Shown here piece after piece: positions 15,001 to 30,000 of a stretch of DNA of 64,000 nucleotides. The notes beneath the pieces are model-generated. The model was given only the letters and a program-made list of their open reading frames with translations, did no database searches and had not been told where the DNA came from. The stretch comes from Nectonema munidae. Lineage: Eukaryota; Nematomorpha; Nectonematoida; Nectonematidae. The stretch is from positions 124,001-188,000 of the forward strand of contig JAUIRK010000110.1 of the NCBI GenBank assembly GCA_030549495.1, written 5' to 3'. The first letter of the stretch is position 1. Each line of letters begins with the position of its first letter. The position numbers and the translations under genes are program-made.

Positions 15001-18000
15001 AGTAGGATTTTATAACTCGATAAGTGAGAAAATATTCAAAATTCCTCTGTTCGATTTCGTTTTTAATATTCACTCTGAAGACTATTAAATGAACAATATC
15101 AAAAGAGTCAACCAGACACAATAATTCAATAATCTTAATCAAATAGTATTCCTGATGTCCCCGTACTTGGACCAAATTTCTCGGTGTATCCTATTTGTGT
15201 AAAGTCGACTAGTGGTCAACCAGTTGGGTAGTTTTATATCTCGTTACCTACCGTATATGCTTTTTCTGGGACCAAATGGGTTAACTCCATCATATCAAAT
15301 AGCATATATGTATCATGTTTGATACATTGATTATGAAACGTTACAAATGGCGATCATTTAAATTGAAGACGTATTTTCAAATATGTATCAGATATGATAG
15401 AGTGAACATTAAAGGGTTGACAAAAAATTTCAAATGCCCACCTCACCACAAGTTAAAACATCTTCTTTGTTAAGTCCTAATCTTTTTTGAACTTATTTTG
15501 TGACTTTATCTGCAAAATTCTTTCTTTTTTGCCTTCTGCAACAAGTTTTTTGCGAGTATTTTTTTCTTGTTTTTATAAATACCTTGTTTTTCAGTTTAAT
15601 TTTACTGATAACTTTTAAAAGTTTTTTTTACTATTACTCCAAAAAACATGTAACTTTCAGTGTTTTGACCAAGTTTTTTTCTATAATTTTTTCAAGGTCT
15701 TTGTCTGCTTCGTTATAAATCAACAGCTTTACTTTATCAATTAATTCTTCTCTAATATTTTTATTCTTTGTTTTTCCAAATTTCCATCTTTGTAATGTTT
15801 CTAATTATTCTATTTTTATTACAAAAAACAAAATTATCAATGATAAGTCTATGTTTAGTTAAACATGATTCGCCAAAGAAAGTTTTATTTTAAATGGGTG
15901 TAAAATAGATATGATATTGAATATATTTTTTTAATATCAATAAATGTATTTTTCCCCATCTCAAAGTTATTCAAGCAGTAGGTGTTTGTATTTTCCATCG
16001 GTCCAAAATTTATTTCGTAATTAAAGTGTGTTCGAGACATTAGGTCCAATATATAAACGCAAAACCGTTTTGGTGTATGAAAAACAGGTTTGCGAATTCA
16101 GTGAAGTCGGAGTAAGAGTCAAAGTCGATATCTAATAAAAGTTAGGAGTCTGGTGATCCGTGTGTAACTGGAATTTGGAAGTAAGAGTTCGCGTGAAAAT
16201 TCGAACTGAAATAGTAGTAGTTGTCTAAGAATTTAAGTCGGCTAATTTTGTCACATACACACAGTCTGGAAAAGACAGGTAATTTTATTTTAAAAAGTGC
16301 TTGCAAAAGGTTTGAATATAAATATTAATTTAACAATTAAAAAAAATATTGTACTTTGAAAGTCTAGATTTAGTACCCCTGAGTTATTAAGTGTCGTTGG
16401 GTTAACCCATTTAAGACCAAGCAAAGCAGACGATATCTAAAAAAACGCAGACGATTTATATTCAAATTAATTTAAAAAGCAGACGAAGATGAAATTATTT
16501 ATGTTCCAAAATAGGAACATTGGTCGTAAATGGGTTAACTATTACAAAAAAATTTCATGATGTCTCTACGCCTTCTTAGATCGATGTTGATGTTCCTGGA
16601 ATCAAAGGCAAAGTTCCCCTGATTCGCATTCGAAACCCCTGGGGAAATGAAGCTGAGTGGCGCGGTGCATGGTCGGACAAGTATTCCCTTATCTAAATGT
16701 TGTGTGAATGAATTTACTATCCTCATTTCTTGAAATAGTTCAGCGGAATGGCAGCACATATCTTCTTCTGAAAAGCGAAATCTTGGATTGATCTTTGATT
16801 GTGATGGAGAATTTTGGTATCTTTTGGACACTAATTTCCTCATTTTATACCTACTCTGTCCATCAAATATTCTCTACTATCAGAGTACCTATTCTCTTAA
16901 GAAGGGTTAGGGAATGTTCAAAACCTTGTTATTCAATTTTTTAAATGAGTCCGACCTGCTTTCATAATCACTCATATTTAACGCCCAATTTCAATTTTCC
17001 CTGTTAATCATCATTGAGCGTAGGCGAGCACCCGTTAACAAAGATGACTCCTGATGCTTCTTTTTGGCGGTCCGATTACTCTATTTCATTAAAAGAACAT
17101 CATTTTTATCGAATGAGCGCTCTTCCTTCCAAAGGTGCTCACAGCGTTAATCTGGCACAATTTCGTTACACGTTCGCATCAGTAGTGATGAGTAAGGGTA
17201 GTGCGAAAAAAGTGATATCGTGGCCAACGTGTGCTATTCCTGGGATCAGAGCTTATAATCATTATATTAACTTTGGGAAATACTTATTATAATTGTGCAT
17301 ACAAGGTTATTAGATATAACTAGGATTTTATCACATAAAATTTTTATCTACATAAGTAGATGATGATCATCAAAGCTAAGTGTTGACGGCTAGTTGGTTG
17401 ATGCTCACGCACAGCCACTGGACGGCATTCAAACCTCATAGTTTGAACACCAAAGTGGAACTGATGAGGCTTCAATAGCCGAAACCGGTCTTTCACACAG
17501 TGTACGCTTAGTAATGATGATCAAAATACAAGAGACTTACAATTCCTAGTTATAACTTTGCGGAATTTTGAATATTTAATTTCCGATATTTACAAATTTG
17601 AAAGATTTGTTATTGATTCAAAAATGCAGGATTTTTAAATATCCCAAGGAAATAACAAAACGCGCACTGTCAAAGACAAGAAACTCACAAATTTAGAAAG
17701 GCACGCGCACACATTTACACATGAACATACAAACATTTATATTCAAAGATGTATAACCACGTCATATTACAGTCAAGTCTCCAAACTCTAAACACAAGAA
17801 GGGAGTATCTGATTACAAGGTGAAGGGGTATCTAATAGAAAGGGTTCTTTCAAATACATTCCTGAGATGACTTACCCCACTGGCCACCTCCGCCCTCTCT
17901 TCTCGATGGGCGCGTTGGGATCCTTTATTTTTTGACTAATCTTCCGCGTATGCCTACAGCTACCTAAGAGAGCCTCAACTTAAGTTGGCTCGTTATGAAG

Positions 18001-21000
18001 TTAATTTTTATATTGAACAATGGAAAAGAAAATGAGAAAAATTTCACGAGTTTAAATATTTATAACCAAAAAAGGGATTTAAATAATGCGAATATTTGAC
18101 TTATAAAGAAGTCTACTTATAGTTATAATAAGGGTCTCCACTGCATAACATTATTTTTACAAACTAATATATAAAAACATTAAAATTACTCTGACAATCT
18201 TCAAGCCTTCTATATTATACGGTAAGTAAGAAAAAAGAACAAGGTTGAAATTAAAGAAGGAACATGCAGAAGATTAATAGCTTTGTATTATATACACATT
18301 GACAAAGGAAACCATCTTGAATATAAATACTGGATAATTGAAATCATATCTACCTTTCAAAAAAGGAAGACACAGGAACCCCCTTCCCCCTATGAAACTC
18401 CCTTGAGATACAAAAATGTATAAGTTCTACCTAGTCCAGCTCTCTAAGAAAGCTTCCCTATCGGGATTGGACATTTATTTATTTCTTATTTCTAGATATA
18501 TAATATTCATATACAATTTTTACTTTAAGTTCGTCCTCTTTTACTTTAAGTTCGCCCTTTTTTACTATAAGTTCGTCCTTTTTCACTTTAGGTTCATTCT
18601 TTTTCACTTTAAGTTCGTCCTTTTTTACTTTAAGTTCGTCCTTATAAAATTATAAATTTATATTTGAGGAAAAAATAAAGATAATTTTTTACTGAATATA
18701 CTAAAATAAATCTTTTGGAAATTATTTCATCATTTTCAGTGCATTCGAGTTTTCAAAACTAAGATACAATAAATTCTGTTTTTCTATCCTTGGTTTTGAT
18801 TATGCCAAAAAATAGAAGTCAATTTATTAATTAGGTAATATTGTAATTTTTACAATTTAATAGAGGTATACATTTGCTAATTATTTGTTTGATAAAATGA
18901 GATATCTAAATGAAACTTTGCGTTCTGAAAAAAGCACTTTGCATTAAATAGAGTTTGTAATGATGATATTTACATAGTTTTCTATTCATTGCTAATCTAA
19001 TGAATATTCATTAATATTTCATTATTTAATATTTAATCAATTATAAAATACTTTATTCTATAAAAATATTTGTTTTTTTGAAGTTATTTATTTTTTTCAT
19101 CATTATTTCATTTCATTGATAAAATTTATGTAAAATAGAAAATTTATTATCAAAAATAAATTGAAATCCATTAAAAGGCTGCCCAGCTAAAGCTCAACAT
19201 GTAGCGATAATAACTGCTGCAAACGAGTGCACTGATAGCTTCAATGCTTTGTTCTATCATACTTCGAAGAGGTGATCTCTTTTAGTTGCTAACATGTTTT
19301 TCACTTTAGCTTCTACCTTTGAAAAAACATTTTCACATGGGTTTAACATGTATGAATAGGATGACAAAAATTTTAGTTTATACTCTCCATAACTTTGAAC
19401 AAAACTTTTTATCGCTTCTGTTTTTGTATGCTTGCGTTATCAAGTATTATCCATGATTCCTTCTCAACCCCAATATTCTCATCCATTTTAGTAAGTAGGC
19501 CTTTCATAAAATTAAAAAAAATTCAGAATTGCAACTTTCTTTTTCGACGATGTTAAAATAAATGACTTTATAACAATTCATAGCCAGAATTAATGAAACA
19601 TTTTTCCCTTGGCAGGAAGGAATAATACAATTTGCACGTTTTCCTATTTTTGATCTGGCCTGAATGTGATTTAGGAGCCAGCTCACTCAATTCCAGGACA
19701 TATATCTTTCTTTTTATGATAGAATTAGGTTTGTTGACTGACTCAATTTCTTTACTGCCTTTTTTCAAGGCAATTTTAAGGTGATTCACTAAATATTTGT
19801 GAATTGAAGTGATGGATATTTTAATATTGTACCGAGCCTTCACTTTATTCTTTTGTTCTTCTAAAGTGTGCAAGGGATTTGTTTCCACTGACTGCTCTAA
19901 ATAAATAAGCTTTTCTTCAGACAAAAGGCATTTTTTATGATCAGCATGCTTTTTCGAGACCGATTCATCTAAAGAGTTTTGCAGTATTGTCTTAGCGGTT
20001 GAGTATTTAATTAAAAGGATTTTTGACGCTTCTAAAATAGTCAAACCTTCATAACTTACCATTTTCACGAGTTCAGACTTCTTGTCTGACAAATTTTATT
20101 ATACATAAATATTTTGAGCAAGCAGACGACAAAATTTATCACTGGAATGAATAAATTAAAAAAAATAAATAAATTTAAAAGGACGTTATCAATGTACTGA
20201 TATGATGAAATAATTTCTAAAAGGTTTATTTTAGTATATTCAGTAAAACTGAATATTTAGACTCACCTTTACACTCCTCAGTAAATTATTTATAATTAAT
20301 AATGAATTGAAAGATAAAATATTCAAAAAAAATTAAAAACCTGGATAGGATTTTTTAATGCAGCAATAATGAATTGTGCTGGTGAAAGTTTTATTTTTAC
20401 AATACTTTTTATGCTCATCTAATTTCATTTTGAAGCTTTAGGAGATGAAAATTTTAATAAATTATAGGAAAAATAGAAATAGTTAAGATTATATTTGTGA
20501 AAATGAAAACTTTTTTTAGAAATTACATAATTGCTATTTCTTAGCAATTCGACATATTTTATTTTTGGAAAAAAATTCCATTTTTCTTTTGACAGTTTTG
20601 ACTATATATCCTTCCGAAGCAACGATATATTTAAGTTATCTGGAGCGAGACATAGGAGCTATACCAATTCCTAAAATATCTCCAATGTATACGTATATAA
20701 CAAGAAGACATTTCAACAATACTTATGATAAATTTTTATTTAAACCTATTCAAAATCGGTTACCTTTATTGAATATTTCTTTCTCTTATTAAGGAACACT
20801 CAATCAGGAAGTAAAAATACTCTCCATTCTCAAGTATTTTGAAAGTTATTTTAAAGATTACTCACTATGTATATGAGTCAGTCAGGAGCGTAGTAAGTAA
20901 CTCTAACGCAACGTATCCAAGATATATTCAATCTTAATTATATTTTAATTGGCCTGAGTTGAATTTGTATAGGATAATTCAATCAACTAAGACCTCGGTG

Positions 21001-24000
21001 GTGTAGTAGTATAAAAGACACAGAGAGCTGTATTCAGAAGACTCCGGCTCGATCTATACTCAAGGCCACACTTTTACACTTTGCCAAGTTATAGCATTCC
21101 TCTTATTTCTATATACTAGAACTAACACCTACCACTAAATAACACAGCTCAATCAAAACAACGATCCTTTTTACAATTTGTATTTCATTTCAATTTTGAA
21201 AAATGAGCTCTTTACGCCAAAGACATCTTTCCTTCAACCTTAATTGTAAAGCACAAGTATAAATGGGTAGTAATTTGTGATTCGCCTACTCTGTCGGTAG
21301 TATCTTCAAGCAGTCGTTGTTTTACGTTGAGCTCGCCAGGGTGCAAACATTCTACTTTTCAGTTTTTAATTAGAGCGTTAACCTTCATGCATTCGTTTCG
21401 CAAACATGTCCTTATTCACTAAATATTTGTTTTTTTAACTGAGCTTTTATTGGCCTTTTGTACCGCCTTGTTAGTTAACAAAATAAATTTGTTTCTTTCT
21501 TTCAAGAAATTCTCCCACTGAAGCCCTTTTAAAGTCGCCACCGCGATGTTTCGAACCACCAATGCTTTGAAGGGAGCTTAATTCCAATAAAATTTTATTG
21601 CTTTACAATTCTGTTTTCTGCAGTTTATTTTATGAGTGCTTAACCTCGTTTCTTTAGGATGTCCTTCAATGACTTTATGAGCAATTTTACCAAACTAGAA
21701 ATGTGCCATTTATCCCCAGAATCGATGAATGTTGTCTCTTCACAAAACTCTACCTCTTCCAAAAACCTGAAATGGGTTGTGAATCAGCATCACGATTCCT
21801 GGATCAAAGGCTGCAATGCTGGAGGATGTAGAAACTTTCCAAGTAATACCTACCCTCATTCACATACACCAGCTCTCCCCTAAAAATGACCGTAAGGGGG
21901 TGGACGGTAGAAACCAAAAAGAACAGTTTAAATTTGTCCGGTCATACCATTTTCGCATTATTCGCGAATCAGCAAGTTGTAGAGATATAACTTTATCTTT
22001 GTTTTTGTGCCAGTTTGTAGCTAAAACGCCCATTTTTCACAAATAAGCCTCATTCCAGTTCCGTACCATATATGACATGTGTGGATGTCATATATGGCAT
22101 ATGTGACGCCATTGTGAATAATAATTTTAATAAAACCCATAATGCAGAAAATGAATAATATAGTTATCCGCAGCAACAGACACTCACGACAGAGAATTAC
22201 TCTGACCTGCATCTAGGCAAAAATCTATAATTCAATGCTTCAAAATAGAATACAATCCGAGATCTATAAAATTTTAAGACGACATCAAAATGGCTTCAGA
22301 AAAATTTAGAAGGCTGATTCGTTGAGATTTAAATGAGGGGCACCTTAAACACTTTCTATACCCGCTAAAATTATTGGGATGGAGGGGGATTGATACTAAG
22401 ATAAATTTCATAGCCTCTATTCTAACCATGGAAATTTTGAATCCATCGTAAAAGATAAATGTATAAATGATCTATTTTTGAGACCTCTTATTTTTGGGTT
22501 CAGTGTTTCCACTAAGCTTTTTCGGCGTTACATCGCCGAAGAATGCGCTTTTCGTAAGGGTCAGCTCCGAAAGATAACAAGTTTAAAATGATCGCTCGTT
22601 TATACAATACCTAAGATTTCTTAGAAACGTGCAGCACAAGCACGCTTTTTGTGTAAAAGTAGCTGGTAAATTATGGTATTTCGAGTTAGATTGCAACCAC
22701 ATACAAGTTATTTTAAATTTCGGGTACTAGAAATAAGCTAGAGAGCTTAGCATATCAGGTGCGTGTGAACGAAAAATTCTTAGGCCATAGTCCTAAAGCC
22801 AGTACAAAAGACAACACCTGATTGCCTATCGATCGCAAATTCTGACATCGCCGAAGAGAAATCTCAGCATTTATTTTTACATTTAAATTTCACGGAAACC
22901 ATTATTTGCTACAAATAAATGAACTTTTGCGAAATAACAGACAAATGGAAATACAATAAAATCAAGAATTTTTATCCTTGAATGTTTTTTCTAAAAAATA
23001 AATGGATTAGAAAATTTTTAAAGTTAGTTAATCGGTCTCATCTCTCATTACAATGAGATGTAAAATAAAATCGTGCTTCTAGGAGTGAAAAACGAAGGAT
23101 TTGGAATAATACTTGAGTATACGAAGTATATTTACTTGTATTAAGCAAAAGGTAAATGAAGATTAAAATGAACAAGAGTTTTATTTAAAGTTTACAACAA
23201 ATTCCGTACAGAATAATTAAAGAAGATATAATTGGAAGATCACAAAGTCTTTATTTAAAGTTCGAAATTGAAAAACAACAATATCTATTTCGTATACACG
23301 TACTTCCCATATTAATACCACAGTTCTTTCAATTCTTAAATGTCCTAAACAAAGATTTTGTGATGTTTTAATTCCATTTTCTGTGAAATAACGACATTTG
23401 TTGTCTCCTTTCTTACATAACAATACTTGTTTTCCTTTTTATGCTTCTTTATACTTTGTAAATAACAAAAATGCTATGTCTTTTTCCATTTAGACACATT
23501 TCCTCTTAATCCTCAATTCGGCGTAACTCTATCTGAGAAGGATGAAGGTGACCAAGACCAAAAGTGCACAATGATCATCGGCCTAATGCAGAAGTATAGA
23601 AGGAAGCAACGCCGCCTAGGACTTAGCCTTCTTACAATCGGATTCGCAATTTACAGAGTGGGTTTGCTTCTTTCTACAATTGAGATTTGAATGCACGTCT
23701 AAACATATTATCCTAATACATCTTGCAATGTACTTTCCTTTGGTTTTTAACCCGCCCGTTCAGGTGTGCTGCTAATACGGATATACATTTAAAATATAGA
23801 CATTAGACCAAGCTTCCCAAACTTTTTCTACCCAGTTCAACCATCCAGATTTCCCCTTCATTTGTAAGAGAGAAAGAGTAGTCAAAAGGCACTAATTTGT
23901 TTTTAAAAATGTAGAAATATAGCGAAAAACATATGGTTACGTGGTAAAGCGGATGGAGAACAGTTATTAACTAACAAAAGCAATTTTCTCTACTTTCGTC

Positions 24001-27000
24001 TACTCTAGAATTATATCAGTGAATAGATGATATTGTTTTTATGCACTAATGAATCAATATAACGGTTAGTTTTGACAAACCCTCGTATATCACATTTTCC
24101 CTCGAATCCTTGGGCTCGATTGTGAGTTAAAGTAGAAAACCTAGGCTCACAAAGTCATTTTGCTATGAAAGCATTGATGGCACCATTATGCACATCATCT
24201 TGTTCCTGTGTCTTTCTAATTCCTTATTTAGCTCTTTTAGTTCGTCAAGAAACTTAAAAAAGAGAGTAGGTCAGATTTGTTCTTCAAATTCAAAAACAAC
24301 TTTACTTCTTCACACAATTCAAATACCAGAACCAAAGCACTTGTGTTTGGATAAAAGAGAAGTGCATCCAGATTTCTGAAGAGCTAGCGGGTTTCTTTTA
24401 AACCTGATTACTTCTACTTCATAAAAGCTATGAATCCTGATCGTGAATCAAGCAAATTAAAAAAAGGCTGCAAATCCCTTCCAGTTTTCTCCAACTCAGT
24501 TCCAAACTCTTGAAAAAAAAACTGTAACTATTGCCATTGCAACAATTTAAACCCTTGTTGATATCTCTAATGTTCGAAAAAGGAAACCCCTACTCAATTC
24601 TTTTGGCAGTAATGAAACTGTTGAAAACAAGCATTTTGCTTATTGGGAAGGTTTTCAAAGACGCAACAGACATAGGGACGTGTGTTCAGCCTTAGACAAG
24701 ATAGTTTGAGTCCAAATAACTATTTTTTGTTTGACATTTAAAATATGAAGCAAATAAATATACGTCACTGTTTTCGTGTATTTGTGTGTGATATGTATAT
24801 TTCAGATGCAGCCAGTTAACTGCCTACTCGTTTCGATGTGAGCATACGCAGTCTGGTAGACACCCGGCCGACTCTCTCAGGCATGGCAAAATCCACAAAA
24901 GATTTCTTATTGCTAGTAAACAGTGTAATTATTTCTCCCTTGACAGCCTCAAATTAATTCACAGGAAGAAATGGATTATAGTTGGGCGAACTGTTTTCAA
25001 GTGTATATATAAACTATCGTATTTTTCGTGGTAGCTGTGTATGAGTCAAACTGCTCATTTTTAGCCAAAATCGATGAAAACAAGTTATGTCCAGGCTTAG
25101 AGATGCGTCTTATTCCTGCACCTATAGATTGTAGGCAGAGATTGAAGTTGGGTGTGTATGACACCTATGGCCAGATCTTTATTCTAAATAAAACAAATAT
25201 TGTTCACGAGTTTTCTCGTCTTTATTTAATTGTTAGTATGTGTTCACTTAGAATTTTAATACTAAATATCGAGCACATGCTCACACCACATTAAAAAATA
25301 TAGAAAAGCTCAGTTTAGGTCCATATTTTCGGGATTATCATTTGCATATCCTATACTATGCTATGCTATGTTTTAGGTAAAAATAGAAAGAACGAGTTAC
25401 TAGAATCATAACAAAAATAAAAAAATTTATAATCTAATTTTTAAACCAAGTTGGCATTGTTTTTTACTCTGAATTCATTGAACTCTCAGGTGCTTCCCAC
25501 TCAACAGCTGTGAGTGATTACTAAAACTTTCTTGGTACACCCAAATTATGCCTATCAAAATTTTAAATGGAAATTTTTATTCAATTAGGCTCTGTATTTT
25601 TCATATACATTCAAAAAATGATTTACTTTCTAAGAAATCTAGGATTTTCTCTCTTTCATCTAAATGAGGTAAAGTCTGCGTGAATTGTGTGATTTGAAAA
25701 GCTCGTTTACCTTTTGATAGGTCAACACGATACTGCATGATTATAATTTTCTAGTAAATTATTATTTGATTATGATTATGATACCCATTTCACTGCGTTA
25801 AATCCTGCGATCTTCATCATTATTCTTTTATTTCTATAAAGGAAGGTCGTCGTTCCGAAATATAGCGTGTTTTTCCAAATAAAATATTCCTTTCACATCC
25901 TAAGTTTTTTATATTTTCTTATGCAATGGAACAAAATATCACACTTACTACTTATATCCACCATGTAAATGTTATCTAGGTTAACAGCATCGAAGACACC
26001 GTGGAGCCTTTGAGTCCCAGCTTTCTATCTCGCAACACAAGCGTGGCTAAGTCTCCAGAATACATCAATTTGCGTGAAATAACGGGACGCTATCGCTTAG
26101 ACAAGGGATCCTACGTCATCCTGCCCACTACATTTAAACCGAATCAGGAAGGCGAATTTTTGCTTCGTGTTTACACAGAAAAACTTGCCGATGCAAAGTA
26201 ACCAACATCTTTCTATAGCTATCATTTCTTCAGGAGTAGGCCACAGTTTGAGTGCCACTTCCATATCAAATTTTCTTCCTCTGAATAATGGAAAATGTTT
26301 ATTTACAGTTCGTAGTGCTCTAGACAAGCTTTTCACTAGAAATGAATGGTTCGTTTCACTTACTGGGAGCGTTCCAGGTAGTGTGTATTGATCATCAAAA
26401 CTGTATTCATATTTATGTACTTCTCTATTTCTTGTTTAGTATTATACGAAAGTAGTAAAATGCTAACTATATCTAAAAGATCACATTTACTATATATAAT
26501 TTGTTAATTACACTATCTAACAAAAAATCATTTTATTTGCTCAATGGTTTTCTTCACTTTAAATTTAAAAAGTTATTACGACCAACTCATTAAGCCACTA
26601 AAACTGTCGGGCTGCTTTTTTGTCATTGAATCAATAGTTATTTAAAATTATGCAATTCCACTAGCACTGTTCAAGGTTGTCGTTGTTAGGCACCGGATTA
26701 CGCTATTTTATTGGCTATATCTGTCAGTCAAATAAAAGTAATTTTTTAGAATGAGTGAGTATTTCTTTTTGTAAGAAGTGTTTACGGAGAAGGAGTAAAC
26801 TTTTTGTTGCATGTTTGCAAACTTAGAATAAAACATCCTGTATAAAAGCTACCGTTGGTGCTGGTGGCTTTAGATACACGTTTCTACATATGGCTTTACA
26901 CTGTTTAAATACAAGACTGAGCCAATTTGCTTCCCCACCTTGCTAGAAAGTTTACTATTTCACTCGGGGTCGACTATGAATGAATGGGTTCTAATCTTTT

Positions 27001-30000
27001 GTTTCTATGCGTGGACAATTGAAAAAAGTGTGTTTGGGGATCGATTTTGCTAGGATATTCGCGAAGTAGCGGTCATTTGCTTGAAAAACTTCCACATCAG
27101 AATTAAACTCGCTTGAAATTTTGTCAGGTTTGTAAGCGCATCACCAGTGTTATATTTCTTGATTTACTATAGCGTTACATTGGAAATCTTGACTTTGGAA
27201 TGAAAGAATGGGAATTTTTTACATTAACATGTTGTAATTACTTGAATCTAGCAAATATTTATGACACGTTACATACATATATGTATATAATACATTCCTC
27301 GTAAAACCTTGAATTAGACAAAATATTCTGTTCCCGTACTTGGTTGAATACAGAGTTTTGCGTATTTAACTTTAACAAAAAGTTTCTTTATTTTTGAAAT
27401 AAAAAGGTTTTAAGGTATCCTTTCTACAAGTTATGTTTCAACCTTTTATACTTTAGCGCTTTAGATGAAGAAACAGGAATTGATGTCGAAAAAGCTACAA
27501 AGGTCTTATTTATTCATTTTTTCTCTTTTGACATAGCTCTTTATTGAACTTAGTATAACGGTGTAATTGCTTACGTTCCTGCTAAATTTCCTAGTTGCCA
27601 ACGTTTCATTGATGAAGTCACAAAAATTCATTTACGATCTTAAATCTGATTTTGATAAACTTGCGACTGTTATACCCAAATATTTTATATATCCAACAAT
27701 TTTATGGCAATGGCTAATTAAAGTATATTGTAAGTATTTTCTTTTTATAATGAAAGGAGCTTTCAAATTTATATCCGACATTTTTTTTAATTTTATATTT
27801 GAAGTATACTCAAAATTTTTTTGTAAGAGAATCAACATTGTTGTATAATGCAAACAGTTGAATAGTATTATCTTGTTTGTGTTAAATTTCTTCCATATGG
27901 AGAGGAAGCTATTTTTGGTTTGCGTTGATGTATGGGGCGTCGAATGGTTGAAGGAACTGGGACAATATGGAAGAAAGACCTTCAACGAAAGACACATCCA
28001 AACTTATTTACTTAGTTCTATATATGAGTCAAATGCATTTGGGGGCAAATACAAATACATTGGGCTTTTCCAAGTACAAATACAAATATTTTTATAGGGG
28101 CATTTCACTCACATATGCTATAAAGTGTATAAAAAATGCATTTTGTTTATACAGGCAAGACAAATGAGAATGCTACGCTAACAATGCATCAAAACTTTTC
28201 TACATTGATCTATTAACCATGATTATCACATTTTTCTATTTTAAACATCCTAAATCTAATAATAAATTCAATACATTCAATACATTACATTCGATTTTAT
28301 TCAGCTTTCATTGTCTAATAGTTTGCGTCTAATAAACATTGAAGTTTCAAAGATGCGATCATTTAATTGACATGTATCGGGTCTAAAGACTTTACTAGCA
28401 CTATTGAACAAACGCTCGACAGGTGCAGGGGAAGCTGGAAAGGCCAAAATATCATGTACAATTTTTGATAGGGTAATAATTCTAGGATCTACATATGTTA
28501 GCATAGCCTCAACGAGCAAGGTCAATTCTACAAGAAGGGAACTTTAGGATCTAAAGTTGACGCTACTATTTTTTGTTTGAAAGAAAACTACAAAATGATG
28601 TATTAAAAACGAGTGGGAGGCTTCTAAAAATTGAGATATTAGTGTGTGACCAAAGTTCAGCTAAAATTTATATCAAAAATTCCAATATTCAAAATCACAA
28701 AAAATTTTTTTACTACATATTCCCTTCATTCATAATCGAAGGAAATTGTGCAAATCTCATTAAATCCTGTTTTATAAGTTGTCAGAGTTTGGTTGAGAGC
28801 ATAGAGGTCGTTATGTCTTTGTTTTGATATTCACTTGGCTGAATATTGTGTGTGCAACGTGTACCAAAAAGTGTATTTTAAATTGTTCTAGCTCACAATG
28901 GAGTTGACGTCTCCAGAAGAACAACAGGATGAGTATTTGAGAGAATACTTCTCAAAGATCTGTGGACAAGACCTGGAAGTGAATCCTTTTGAGCTGCAAG
29001 AAATTCTCAACTATGCAATCGCCAAGGGTATCCCCCCTTTTGTTATTTCTATGTAAGACGAATAAAACGCTCATCGCTAAATACTTAATTTGGAGGAAAA
29101 ACTAAACTTTACCTGTTTTCGAGTTTTCTGTTTTAGAAATATTTATTTAAGCCTTCACGGTATTCCCATTTAAGAACGTAAAATCTCGAAGGAAGCCTGA
29201 ATTTTTAATTATTAAGAAGATATGAGGACAAACAGTCTTTTTGGGTTTTGAAAATGCATGCGATTTAAGAGCCAGTGTGTGCCTTAGGGCTTAGAAGCAT
29301 GTGTATGTATGTATCTATTATATTCAAAAGGTTTTGTCCAAATTGACTTATCCAAATTAGACGTAATCAATAAATATTAAATGTGCTAACAATTAACGAG
29401 GCCAGCGTTTTGTACACAAGCATTTCTTTCCTTAAAATTTTAGAAAATATGAAAGGCTTTAACATCGAGTGTTGCAGAAGCATGGTTGCGATGAAGGACT
29501 ACAACAAGTCTGGAAAACTGGATGTAGAAGAATTCATGGATTTATGGAAAACTATTCGTGTTTGGAAAGTAATGCCTCTTTTTTCCGAGTTAAAAACATG
29601 CATCCTCAAATAAATATTCTCCAAACCTAGAAAAAATAAGACCAGGTAGTTGATTGGGAATGTTTCGTATGTTCTTACTATATTATTTTGCTAAATGATA
29701 TCGAAAATTAGATTTAGAAGAATTCCTGGATTCCTGATGTAGATATATGTCAATAAATTTTTTTATAATCAATGAAACAAACTTAATTAAATCGATTTAT
29801 AAATTTAAAACAAAATATTGTTTACTAATTCCATCAAATTTTATATAATGAAAATTAGTACTACAAAAAAATGCGTATTTTAAAGGAGTTCCAGCGCGTC
29901 GAAAAATAATCATAAAAAATCCTATATCACAGGATCTCCATATCTGTTCTAATAAAGTAAAAAAATTTGGCGCTTTAAAATTTCGCTCCAAAGTGTGTTC

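Larger units (their letters stand above)
16817..21657 (+). other. Calpain intron, 4.8 kb, with ribozyme unit, mariner-like element and SINE head
   Basis: It holds the hammerhead unit (17360-17523), a 21-bp minisatellite (18518-18643), a mariner-like transposon (about 18648-20300) and a tRNA-like SINE head (20990-21065). The plus frame at 17014-17292 has no recognisable similarity and no splice support. Confidence 0.7.

Noticed and set aside
15275-15440. Fourth piggyBac-like MITE
   Set aside because: Only one TTAA-bounded end is recognisable and the interior does not match the other copies.
17014-17292. 92-codon plus-strand frame in a calpain intron
   Set aside because: No recognisable similarity, splice support or codon pattern; treated as chance.
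18416-18655. 79-codon F/K/L-rich frame
   Set aside because: Produced by the 21-bp minisatellite, which keeps frame because its period is a multiple of three.
20990-21065. tRNA gene
   Set aside because: The A and B boxes are present but the acceptor and anticodon arms do not pair; a SINE promoter region is more likely.
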